The notes under the pieces: generated by a model | What the model saw: the letters and a program-made list of their open reading frames with translations, nothing else | What the model was told of the DNA's origin: nothing | Databases searched by the model: none | In this document: one piece after another, positions 1-9,073 of the stretch | How positions within the stretch are numbered: position 1 is the stretch's first letter | Layout: each line of letters opens with the position of its first letter | Source: Hyphochytrium catenoides | Taxonomy: Eukaryota; Sar; Hyphochytriomycetes; Hyphochytriales; Hyphochytriaceae | Assembly: GCA_900088475.1 (NCBI GenBank) | Contig: FLMG01000553.1 | Span: 1-20,832, forward strand | Direction of reading: 5' to 3' | Length of the DNA: 20,832 bases | Program-made: the position numbers and the translations under genes

Positions 1-69
1 CAGACCATTCTTCTCGTCGTCGATATCCGATATTTGCATCATCGCAAGCGATAAATATTCGTTATTTAC

Positions 70-574
70 TTCGACGAAACAAATGCGACGCTAGCACGAG
101 CGACCTTGGAAAAGCAACATCGAGCCACATGCATCGCACCCACGTCTTCTTTCGCCGAAAGCATCCATAATACTCGCACAATCGTTCCTTGAATGTACCG
201 TCTCGTTCAGTCAGAGTTGTCGTCGGAGCATTTGCGAGAATGTGCGGCAGAATCACTTGGAGAAGGGTAGCTTCGGGTGCGCTTGTTGCCCGCTGAGGCA
301 CTTGCACGATGAGCGCATTGTCTTCATCCTGTCCGAACTCAGTGACTGCTGACGATGATTTGGGCAGCTTCTGCTTCGCGTCGTAGTACGCCGCCCTGTC
401 CGCGAATACTGTGAGGTCGGCCGCGATCACAGTTGCAGGGAGAGCACGAGAGACTTTGGCAAACACAGCATCCCGCAACGTATCCACATCCTCAACATCC
501 ACGGCAACAGAAGTCGCCGACGTCAGAGCGCTCCCATCTTCGCCTACGAGCTGGAACCATTTCCGCGCCATCAT
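70..574 (-). CDS. Crinkler (CRN)-like protein, 5' part; continues past left edge
   Basis: Reading starts at ATG 574 (a second ATG follows directly). Residues 1-95 resemble the N-terminal ubiquitin-like domain of Crinkler-type secreted effectors: a short beta-strand start (MARKWFQLVG), an acidic stretch, then LTVFADR at about 54-60 where the family has its LxLFLAK-like motif, and a Val-rich end at about 90. Residues 125-168 (KERLCEYYGCF, then WVRCMWLDVAFPRSLVLASHL) look like the start of a nuclease-like CRN C-terminal region with a conserved SHL; that part is inference. A TAA follows at 62-64, but a donor GTAAAT begins at 69, so the gene probably continues leftwards out of the window. Crinklers are known mainly from oomycetes, and also from chytrids and mycorrhizal fungi, where many act in the host nucleus. 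No separate signal peptide is obvious. Confident about coding; moderately confident about the family. Confidence 0.6.
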
Positions 575-1123
575 CGTTCAATCTCACACGGCAACTTCTT
601 CGAGGATGAACTCTCATGCTATAACCTCAGCTGAGGTTCTTTATAGTAGTAAGAGCTTTCTAAAAGTGGTCAATAAAAATAGTACCACCACAGTGAGCCT
701 TCCCCCAGGAGCAGTGGTCACTGAGAAATAATGGCGGAGGAAGTCCAGTCTGTCTTTGACAGTGTACAGGTCCGCAGTCATCACTGCAAACACTTACTGC
801 TTACTGCTTATTACTGCTTCGTAGCAGCATTGGTGGCTCCGTTCTATCTGAAGTATCTCTAGATTGAGACGTGAAACTCCATGTGTAGGGAGGAGGAGGA
901 CCACATCGTGATAGAGCCTCAGCTTGATGCTCACAGATGGAGGCTGTAAGTACAGGGCTATACTCAATCCAATAACAGGAGGTAGAGAGGCCAATCTCCT
1001 GAGAAGTAGAAGGAGGAGCGCCGCGAGGCTTGGAGACCTCAGCTGAGTGCCAAGCAGGCAGGCAGTCTAGAGCAGGATAGAGGTGGACAGCCGCGAGTAA
1101 GCAGTTGTCCATGATCTCTTGGC
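575..1123. other. Intergenic between Crinkler-like gene and Fic 3' end
   Basis: No gene recognised. The stretch holds the likely promoter of the minus-strand Crinkler-like gene (just above 574) and the 3' flank of the Fic gene. A small direct repeat TTACTGC occurs three times at 794-817. The reading frames here (for example 801-1133 minus) have no family resemblance and look like chance. Confidence 0.5.
794..817 (+). repeat. Short direct repeat TTACTGC x3
   Basis: TTACTGC occurs at 794-800, 801-807 and 811-817 in the spacer after the Fic gene. Too short to assign a function. Confidence 0.7.
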
Positions 1124-2675
1124 CTAGAACCAAACAGAAGTGCGGTCTCGTTGTTGAGTCAACTTCATTCGCTGCCGCCGAGCGTTCTCTTGAAGCTCTA
1201 ATAAACTCTGAGCCTTTTCAAAGAACTCCATGGGGGTGATCGTCTTGTCCTGATTGCGCAGCACAGCTGGAATGATAGAAATGGAAATTTGGGGGTGATG
1301 GGTGAGAGTTGTGAAGAGGAACAAAGTGTACAGAAAAGCAAGTAAGAGCGGAAAGTTGCCGAGCCAATGGTGAAGTTCAGAAGAGATTCCTTTCCTAGCT
1401 GTACGCCGCAATCGATAAGAAGTTAGAATATGGAGAAGCTTTGCTCTAAAGACCTGGATATCCGTGCTTCTTCAATACAATGTTCCCTGCTATCCTTGCG
1501 CTTCTGCCATTGCCGTCATGGAAAGGGTGAATAAAGTATACGAGTGTTCCGAAAACGCAATAGGCAAGAAGTAGAGGGTGAGAGGAGAGAGCCTGAGCTG
1601 AGTTAACGAATTCAAAGAATTCATCAAGGGCACGAGTGACTTCTCCAGGGGGCATGAACACTCTGTAGTGATGCTGAGAAGAGTAACCAACTGCAGCAGT
1701 TGTCCGTAATTTTCCTGAGAAGGCCCAGAGAGGGAGAGACAAGTTAGACGCGGACGGATGACGAGACCAGAAAGCCGCAGCCACGGCGCAAGAAACATAG
1801 GCAGGGAATGGGAATATCAGGGCTGAGAACTGTCACAATAGGGGTAAGTCAGCCACTAGGAGTGAAGATTCAAAGACCAAACTTAGATGTATAGTCCGTT
1901 CGGCGGAGCAGGCTCTGGAAAAAGGGAGGCCTCGAGGATTACCAATGTTTGACGGATCCTCTACGTTGCAGTTCCGTTGAATCTCCATTAGTTGCTCCCG
2001 GCTCAAGAGTGAGGAGGAATCTTGGAGGATGCTATTGACAGTGTCCAATAAACTCCCGGATTCTCCTGTCCGGGATCTTTGAGAGCAACCCAAAAGAATG
2101 TCAGGCAAGTTGAGGCGACGGAGGAGATAAGCAAAGAACGAAGTCAAAGACAGAAAGCTCGAACTATATACTTCAAATGGTCGTGAAGGTGTCGCGTGAA
2201 GGGTGCGGAACACGATTGCCAGATAGAGAATTGAGAGAGAAAGGAAGGAACTCGGGGAGACAAGATATTCAAAGGGCCGCGGGCTCATGGCCATAGGAGC
2301 GCGAAGAGACATTCCATTAGCGAAAGAGACGGACCCTGGCTGTGGAACATGCTTGGCGCCTACAGAGTCGTAGATCTCTCGAGAAGTAAACTCTGCTATT
2401 CGACCGTCCAGGGAACTGATCGCCGACTCGTGGCCTTGTCGAAACCTCTCAAATATCTGTTGGAGCTCTGGAAAGAACTACAGGCGCCACGATTAGAAGC
2501 AGGAACAAAGGCCAGGGCCCCCTCCTCTCCCCGTCGCCTTCTCCGTGCTTTTGTCAGACGATTCTGGTTCGAAGCTACTGAGTATCTTAACGTGGAAATG
2601 TGTAATCCTTACCTTCCTTAGTCGCAAGAGGACAGGAGAAGGAGGAGAGTCTGGGTCGGCAAAATACTCTACCAT
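1124..2675 (-). CDS. Fic-domain protein (FICD/AMPylator-like), four exons
   Basis: Fic enzymes transfer AMP (or a related group) from a nucleotide to a target hydroxyl. The model is exon 1 2613-2675, exon 2 1943-2477, exon 3 1454-1714 and exon 4 1124-1266; all phases agree and give 333 aa. Exon 3 carries the full catalytic motif HPFHDGNGR at about residues 262-270. It is preceded by a GKLRTT segment and MPPGEVTRALDEF, and followed by GNIVLKKHGYP, all matching human FICD closely. Introns start GTAAGG, GTAATC and GTCTTT. A segment SVSFAN (about 70-75) sits roughly where Fic proteins have the inhibitory (S/T)xxxE(G/N) helix. Exon 2 contains a hydrophobic, pyrimidine-rich stretch (about 2080-2260) that may be an extra in-frame intron; removing about 170 nt would restore the FICD spacing between the two motifs. 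Target and location are unknown; the C-terminal helix is charged. Confidence 0.82.
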
Positions 2676-2713
2676 AGGGCCTACAGGTGCGCGAGGCGTT
2701 ATATAAGTCCTTG

Positions 2714-2977
2714 CTAACTCCTTCCTGTAATTTCTACCGTACCATTGTTAGTTGATGAGACAGGCTTCTCATATGTTGGGATCATGGCCTTCCCTGGATG
2801 TATGTGTCCTGGCACGTTGAACTTGCAAAGGATGCATTCTGGTTCCTGCTTGCTCTCCTTCTCCTGCCTTTCCATCTCTTCTATGTTTCTTGCTTTCTCC
2901 TCCGCCTTTGCCGCCTCCTCTTCTTCTTGTGCCTTTTCGGGGTCGGTATTCAGCTTTTTTAGGGCTTCTTGAGCCAT
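2714..2977 (-). CDS. Short charged ORF with CxxC, unknown function
   Basis: An 87-residue frame starting ATGGCTCAAGAAGCC. Residues 1-48 are almost entirely Glu/Lys/Ala and would form a charged helix or coiled coil. They are followed by ECILCKFNVPGHIHPGK, with one CxxC pair and a His, which could bind a metal but lacks a second pair. The stop TAG lies 38 bp upstream of the Fic ATG on the same strand. A CTAAC...TTACAG acceptor near 2716-2745 raises the possibility that it splices into another exon or is the 5' part of the Fic transcript, but no phase-compatible donor was found. I considered mitochondrial bS18 because of CILCKFN, but the rest does not fit. No family recognised. Confidence 0.35.
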   Translation of the reverse strand: MAQEALKKLNTDPEKAQEEEEAAKAEEKARNIEEMERQEKESKQEPECILCKFNVPGHIHPGKAMIPTYEKPVSSTNNGTVEITGRS

Positions 2978-3503
2978 ACCGAATATTCTCTCCGTCGGCG
3001 GGCTTGCGCTGACGTAGAATTGAAGAAAGTAACGCAACCTACTTCGCAAACGTGCCTAACAGGGACGGCGAGAGGTCAATCTAGTAGAAATAGTCGGCTA
3101 CCATCTTGGGACAGCTTGATTGATCTAATCTGCATCTCCGTCCCGTATGTGACCCACTTCTTTTCTTGTCATTCCATGTCCTCGCAGTCACGCTATAGTC
3201 ACCTATCTCGCATGTTGCCTCGTTTAGCTTCTCAAGCGCTTACCTTCGACTTGATTCCTACTTCTGCACTTGCATCAGCGTCCGTATACCCGGTATGATT
3301 GGCTGACGGAAGCAAATCGAAGGCACAGGCCAGGCGACAGAGACCGCAGATAAGGTCAATGACCACCTATATCAAAAGAAAATGTTATGACAAACGCCAG
3401 CTTTAACAATAACTGACGAGTGTCCCGCATGTGCTGCCTGACTAATCCGACTCATTCCTGCCTGATGGACCTGCCCTCTTCGTTGTCTGTCTTCGCTGAG
3501 ATA
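2978..3503. other. Intergenic, no gene seen
   Basis: Lies between the 3' end of the unidentified minus-strand gene and the start of the charged ORF. All frames are short and show no family resemblance. Probably holds the promoter of the minus-strand genes to its left. Confidence 0.5.
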
Positions 3504-4795
3504 TTAATTGCATTTCTCCCTTTCTTTCATCCGCTCTTTTATTGATTCACCTACCCCATGCCCGTCGCTGCTAAGCATAGACGCACTTTCTTCTACGGGC
3601 CCGAAGAGGTTCCAGCTAATGGCCAGCTCAATGATATCCAACATCTCGGCTAGGGAGCGGATATTACCAGCGTCGTCAAAAGAACCATTGGCATAATGTA
3701 GCCACGAAATACAGTTAGAGCAAATAAAAGAGTAAGGTTTAAGACTGTATGGAAAGTGGGCAGTCGAAAATGGATGTATTTTGTCACAAGGATGACGATC
3801 CTAGCTATCAAGGGCCAAGCTACAATGACAGGCAACAAAAGAGCTTGAATAACCATGATGAGCTCCAGATGATGGCGATGGTGGGAAAGATCGATAGCAA
3901 TTAGAGATGCGAGAGAAAAGAAAGTGAGCCGAGTATCAAGGAGCCGTGCACTATCCCCGTGAGACAGGTAAGCGAAAGACCAAGTACCGGTAAGAATCTT
4001 TGCGGAAGATGTAAGGAGCACCTTTCGTCGACTGTCAGGATGTCCATAGAAAGAGATACCTACCATCACTCTTCGTCGCTTCTGATGACAACAGGAACCC
4101 ATTGCATGTGAGGGCACCTTCCAGCAACTACACAAGGTGGGAAATTAAGAGGATTTCTCAGGAGCTATGAGAAGGAAGTGTTTGGAGGAGAAGGTTGATG
4201 GTTGACAGGGTTGACGGCAGCCTGTCTCTGGGGGCTCACCTTGCAGTATTGTACGTGTGCGCTGCTCAAAGAGTGCACATTCTAAGACAAATGCTCCATT
4301 AGCCACACTGGCTTTATCAGCGGGGCAAAGCGATAGAAAGAGACCCGACAACCACTTTAGGGAACAACCCTAACCTATGAAACTGAGGGTAAAATCCTTT
4401 TGAACAGTTCGGGGGCAACACTGTACGAAAGTCACCAGGAGCCACGAAGACAAAGAAAACCTTACCCCTCCCTCCAAAAGTGAGATAAGACCGGTCATGA
4501 CTGAAACTGACCGCATTAGATGACTAACACGTCGAAGTTCTCGGTCGTCTACATTAAGACGCTGCGAAACTGTTAGCCGCAGGTTGTTGAAGCACAAGCA
4601 GTCCCTTCCCCTTCGCGGCAGTCCCTTCCCCTTCGCGGCCTCTTCTTCAATCAATTCGAGTCCTACCACCTTCCAGCTGTAATGCTTAGAGCATTTCTCA
4701 CTGGAGTTGTCAGTCTGATGTTCATCTCGGGTTGACTCTTTCCTCTACGAAAACCTTTCTCTTTGTTATCTACGCCTTTACCCATCCAGCCCCAT
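3504..4795 (-). CDS. Unidentified multi-exon gene, possible membrane or organelle protein
   Basis: Several exons are supported by splice sites and matching phases: 4782-4795 (MGLDG), 4466-4676, 4240-4354, probably 4070-4127 and 3988-4031, and the last exon 3504-3744. Parts of the product are WKVVGLELIEEEAAKGKGL, RLNVDDRELRRVSHLMRSVS, SVANGAFVLECALFEQRTR and, at the C-terminus, DDAGNIRSLAEMLDIIELAI followed by a charged tail ending KERMKEREKCN. The stretch between 3745 and 3987 is not resolved; it contains hydrophobic frames and CTAAT-like branch points, so at least one more exon is likely. The intron proposed between 4031 and 4070 would be only 38 nt, which is short for this window. A 20-bp tandem duplication falls inside exon 2. 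A PEX11-like protein was considered but not supported. No family assigned. Confidence 0.45.
4601..4640. repeat. Tandem 20-bp direct repeat, two copies
   Basis: The unit GTCCCTTCCCCTTCGCGGCA occurs at 4601-4620 and again at 4621-4640 with one terminal mismatch (A to C). Because 20 is not a multiple of three, the duplication shifts the frame wherever it is coding. It lies within the proposed exon 2 of the unidentified minus-strand gene. Confidence 0.95.
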
Positions 4796-5053
4796 TTCGA
4801 TACCTTTGGCTTATCACTTGGTAAAGTTAGTGCTAACCACCATAATGTCTTCTTCCCCTGTAACGACCAAAAGCAGACCACCCCTGGTCTTTAGGCAACC
4901 ACTCTCCCACGATTTCCCACAACGACCTTTACTGGACGTCGGCTTTTAAATGACCATCTCACCTGTCTACTATACCAAGACACTACTGCCGCCACTTCTC
5001 CAGCCTCTCCTGGACTAAGCAGTGGGACGAGCAGGCAACCCTTGAGCCCACAG

Positions 5054-5335
5054 AGACGAGAAATCGGTGCTCGACAAAAATGCTCCTGAGGGCTCTTGGA
5101 TATATCGACAGCCCAGTATGGGGATGAAGAGCTGGCACAACGAAAGATTCATATTGGCCCAGGCATTCATAGACAACGGGCAAAGAGAAATACAGATCTT
5201 CAGTTTGGCAACGAAGGAAGCTTATCACGCCGGACAAGGATCATCGGGAGGTAGTAGTAAGTAAGGATATGTATCACTAAACTCGAGGCACAAGGTAGCT
5301 AATAGCGAACAACAACCATAGGACGTCGGGTGTAA
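5054..5335 (+). CDS. 3' part of an unidentified plus-strand gene, two exons
   Basis: An open frame runs from an acceptor CCCACAG (ending 5053) to a strong donor GTAAGT at 5257. The intron 5257-5321 is 65 nt, has a CTAAT branch point and ends CCATAG, and the last exon 5322-5335 adds RRRV and the stop. The exon reads PEGSWIYRQPSMGMKSWHNE, then FILAQAFIDNGQREIQIFSL and a Gly/Ser-rich end. The upstream exon is not certain: 4950-5053 holds an ATG (MTISPVYYTKTLLPP) and a frame QWDEQATLEPTETRN that do not join cleanly. The small intron of typical size argues for a real gene; the function is unknown. It may overlap the 3' end of the ankyrin gene transcript. Confidence 0.4.
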
Positions 5336-5512
5336 ATAGAAAACCGAATGGCCCATGTGTGCCATAGCCCACTCACCTATAAGCTTTTCCCGTTGGACCC
5401 TGACCCGCTTCTAGCAGAAGGTACTGCCCGGCACGGCGAAACGCTTCCAAAGATATCGGGGTTGTGGTACTACCAAGGCGGTGAGCAGTCCAAGCAGTAA
5501 ACGCAAAGGACT

Positions 5513-8366
5513 TTATGCATATCTAAAAGCTAAGAACAAAGGACTGGCTAGAGCACTATTGGAGATAGGACCTAAGCCAAGGAGGCAAGACTAGCAAGGC
5601 AGCCGCACCCACTTACACATCGTTAGTCTCAATATTCTCAGCCAGATCGGAGACTTCCATGGGGTCGGCAGCAGACGCCATTCCTAGAAAATGCAATCCA
5701 TCTAAGTCAATAAAGACGCCCTCACTCGCTTGCGTTTATAGCAGTCTCTTGTAGTACACCGTACCCAAGAGACTGACTTTCTGGTTCTTACCTTCTTCGG
5801 GCCAGCAAGAAGAGAAAGGAACTAAGAGAGGACCAATATGTGTCTGTTTAAAGATGTGTGCCTCTCCATATACCCAGACACTTGCTGGCTAAAGAGCCAT
5901 GGGTACGGAGAGGCAATGGCAAAGTACCCGGATGCAGTTCGGTGGTTCGAGAAATGAAGGGAGGCAACCATTAGCGTTCCAGATCTCTCAAACTCCAAAG
6001 TTCCACTTACTCTGCAAACCCTTCTTAAAATGAAATCGAAGGCTGGTCCTGCAACGGACGAAGGCAAAAGCGTCTTCCCATCTGTCTTATAAAGCAAGTC
6101 CGTCACGTCCCTGCTAGTACCTCCTCTCGTCCTAGAGACAAAGAAATTAGATCTAGTGTCACTGTAGACTGGTCATCATGACAACAGTCGAGGCAACTCG
6201 TTATCCTCTTGCACCAACCTCAAATAGTTAGCAACGGTCCGGTGAAAGAAATGCACTGCCTCTGAGATCGGCGTGTTGCCCCAACGATCAACAACATTAA
6301 CGTTGGCCCCGAGCTCTTCCACCAAGAACTGTACTGCTTCAAGACTGCCTTCACTAGCCGCCACATGAAGAGGAGTCCTAAAAAATGAGGGATTACGACC
6401 TTGTCAGACTTTTGAACGTGATGATGTAGGGCCGTGGCACTTAATACGTAGGCTCAGCATGAGAAGAGACTGCCATGGCACGTGGCGGATTTGTGCCGCA
6501 ACGGGGTCAATAGAGTTTTGCAAGAGAGGTTTTGCCAGTGGAAAGGATCATAGAACTTGAAGGGACCGAGAAAAACAGAAAGAGTTTTTCGGCAGTTACC
6601 TGAGGTCGTAATCCCCGTCATCAATACTGCTCATGGCCTTAGCCGCAAGCTTCAGTCTCCCCACGTCTCCGTCTCGCGCTGCTGCACAAGCCGCGGAAAC
6701 AGCTTCATCATTCCTAGTAGGGCCTGAGAATAAAATCGAGACAGAAGGAAAGGAGTGTGAGCGAGGCTCGCTAAAGCCAATCATAAATAGAGCTGGAAAG
6801 ATAAGGGAGTTGGGATGGCAAGATGACAGTTGGACCCAACATACTGCCAGATCTGCAAACTATAAGCTAATCCCGCCAAGTAATGGAGAACAGGAAGGGG
6901 TAGCTCACATAGGTCGGTAAAAATGTCACATACCGAGCACGCTGGCGGCCCTTCTGAGCACCGTCAGTGCGCTAGTGTTCCCCAGCGTTAGGGCGAGCTC
7001 CAAAGGTGTCAGACCCTGAAGATCCTTGACGGTAAGGTCTGCCCCCGAACTGATCAGTATCTCCAGAGCACCAAGTTGGTCAGCCTCTACCGCCACGTGC
7101 AGTGGAGATCTAGAGTGTGAGGTGCGGAAGCAGTAAGCTAAAAAGGCGACAGAAGGATGGAGAAATCATAAGCTGTATGTGCACGGAAATTACCGGTCCC
7201 CGTCGTTTACGTGATGGGACTGCCCCTATGCAGTTGCAGCAGAGGTCTTATGTTGAATGTCAGAAAGAAGCCATTCATAGCTGAGGGTGGAGGGAAGAGC
7301 TAGACAGCAGGGCAACAGACCTTCCTACGTGATCTATAACATTCAGGTGCATTCCTTCCTCGAGGAGGGCTCGCCGGAGCCGTCGTAGATCCCCGGCAGT
7401 TATTGCATTCCATAGATCCGAGTGATCTTTCTGCCCTTCACTTCGGCTGTGCCAGTCTCTGTCTGTTGGGCTCCACGGTCTACCAGCAGGGTCAAAGTGT
7501 GAGGTCAGGGAAGGGAGACCGCAAAGAGACTCTGCTCTCATGGTCCGCAGAAGAGCGAATAGGCCTCATGGACTTACGATGCAGGCTTAGGACCAGAGGT
7601 GAAAGCCGGGATCTCAGGCAGAGACTTATCGGTCATCCAGTGGCCCTTCAAGAGACGTGAGAGCTCGTGATGTTCATATTCTGAGGAGGAAGTGGGCGGT
7701 TCAGTATATATTATGGTGGATCTCCCTGGAGATGAAAGGTCCCCACAGGGGGCGATATATATGCCAGTGTAAATCACCTTGAGCATAGTCCATCGGTGTA
7801 AAGCCCCACTTGTCAACCTCCATTGGGTTGGCTCCTGCCCTCAGGAGGACCTCACAAAGCTCAGCATTACCCTCACAGGCAGCGACGTGCAAAGGTGTCC
7901 TGAGTAGATGATAAGAAGAGATGCGAAAGCGTAGAGAAGAAGGTCAGGTCTGCACTCTAAAGCTAGATCAACCAGCATTACAACCTTGCGTTGTCGTCCT
8001 TGACATTCGCGCCATAACCAGACTGAAGCAAATGCGCCACCAGGTCTCTGTCACCCTGTTTTACTGCGTGGTGGATACTCTCAACTGTCTCATCGAGCTC
8101 TGGGATCGTCTCTGTAAAGAAGCCCGGCGCATTAGGGTCAATGCGGCACCCAAAAGGAAGCTGTCTTATGTCTTACCGCTCGCCCCCATCTGAGAGGACA
8201 GACGCTGGCTACTTTCGTCGTCATCAAGATATCCGTCGAGAACACTTCGCGGCAAGAGATATGAGTAACGTTAGCAGGGAAGAATGCTTTGATACACCTA
8301 CCTGATGGTCACACGCCGTTTGTTCCCCAAGGAACGCCGCACGGCGGGCCGTGAAGATGACGCCAT
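5513..8366 (-). CDS. Ankyrin-repeat protein with three duplicated two-repeat modules
   Basis: Exons: 8302-8366, 8177-8244, 7985-8111, 7778-7899, 7578-7680, 7321-7479, 6934-7109, 6600-6723, 6219-6377, 6011-6131, 5792-5888 and 5617-5683. A last short exon ending TAA at 5513 is likely but unsure; in the alternative, translation stops at 5613. About 465 aa. The N-terminus MASSSRPAVRRSLGNKRRVT is basic, with an acidic linker after it. Three modules follow, each with a helix-rich half (such as SIHHAVKQGDRDLVAHLLQ), an R(T/S)PLHVA repeat and a GFTPMDYA or WGNTPISEA repeat, similar to the ankyrin pairs of glutaminases. Each module has an intron at the identical codon, splitting the Arg before (T/S)PLH in phase 2. 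The C-terminal 120 residues (LLYKTDGKTLLPSSVAGPAF, PASVWVYGEAHIF, MEVSDLAENIE) match nothing I recognise. Presumably a protein-binding scaffold. The introns of about 210-222 nt could hide small exons. Confidence 0.82.
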
Positions 8367-8372
8367 GCTTTC

Positions 8373-9073
8373 TCAATCGGCTAGCTCCAGTTTCCCTTTG
8401 CCGGAGAATGAGATTGGAGTATGCATAGGGAAGTTTGGCGGCGCTGAGATATAGGTATCCTGGTCCTCTATAGAGCCCTCGCCTGCCGAAGCCCCTGCAA
8501 TATATGACTCCCTCCACGCCGTTTGAAGTCCAGAGCCGCCAAGATTCTAATCGAGTCATCCAGGCCGCCTGGCAGTCAACGCTCCGGACCCAGGCAGACG
8601 CAATGCTAGCGAGAGGGCCTATACATGCGCCGGAGCAGAGCACAAGCAAGACAGCACGGCCAGGCAGGAAGGAGGTGATGATGAAAAGATGTTGAAGTGG
8701 AAGACATCTCACCCTTCCCGCACTAGACGTTAACCGCCGACTCGTTAGCACAGGCTGGCGCATCAGTTGACACTCCTTCATCGATCTGCCTACTAATAAT
8801 ATGGATAACGAGCCGACTTCCGGCCGGCCATCATTAGCTTGGCCCCTCCCTACTTGTGATGAGTAGGAAGTAAGGAGATTTGGAACCTGAGTCGATTGCC
8901 TTAGTCGGACTCCAGGCACGGACAGCAACCGGGAAGGCTGATGGGACGATGCCTCCGGGGCGCTGCCGTAGTGCCTGTAGGGCATCTTACCACGTCTTAG
9001 CTCTGTACTTCAGTGAAACTTTCGGTGCAGGGAGGTTGACGACGCTGGCGTACAACTTCAGCACTTGCCTCAT
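8373..9073 (-). CDS. Putative small four-exon gene upstream of the ankyrin gene
   Basis: The model is 8991-9073, 8854-8886, 8713-8785 and 8373-8546; introns are 104, 68 and 166 nt and all phases match, giving 120 aa. The product starts MRQVLKLYASVVNLPAPKVS, with a basic helical start that could be a mitochondrial presequence or a weak LYR-like start, and ends ISFSGKGKLELAD. The third intron is less certain: a long alternative frame (8224-8985) runs through this region and contains GLYRGPGYLYLSAAKLPYAY, which is superficially mitochondrial-carrier-like. The stop TGA lies 6 nt upstream of the ankyrin ATG and in frame with it. I favour a separate gene, but the last exon could belong to an ankyrin isoform. 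No family recognised. Confidence 0.38.

Noticed and set aside
2714-2977. Mitochondrial ribosomal protein bS18 from CILCKFN
   Set aside because: The CxxC start fits, but the following DYK and RITG-type core of bS18 is absent and the protein is too short.
3504-4795. PEX11-type peroxisomal membrane protein
   Set aside because: Only loose similarity of hydrophobic and Gly-rich segments; the typical C-terminal motif and the N-terminal helix pattern are missing.
5822-6106. Continuous minus frame read through 6011-6131 and beyond
   Set aside because: It crosses a strong GTAAGT donor at 6010; a phase-0 splice to 5888 gives a better joined product.
8224-8985. Long 253-codon minus frame with mitochondrial-carrier-like segment (GLYRGPGYLYLSAAKLPYAY)
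   Set aside because: No PxDxxKTR signature is present. It overlaps in another phase the secure first two exons of the ankyrin gene and a phase-consistent small-gene model, so it is more likely a chance open frame.
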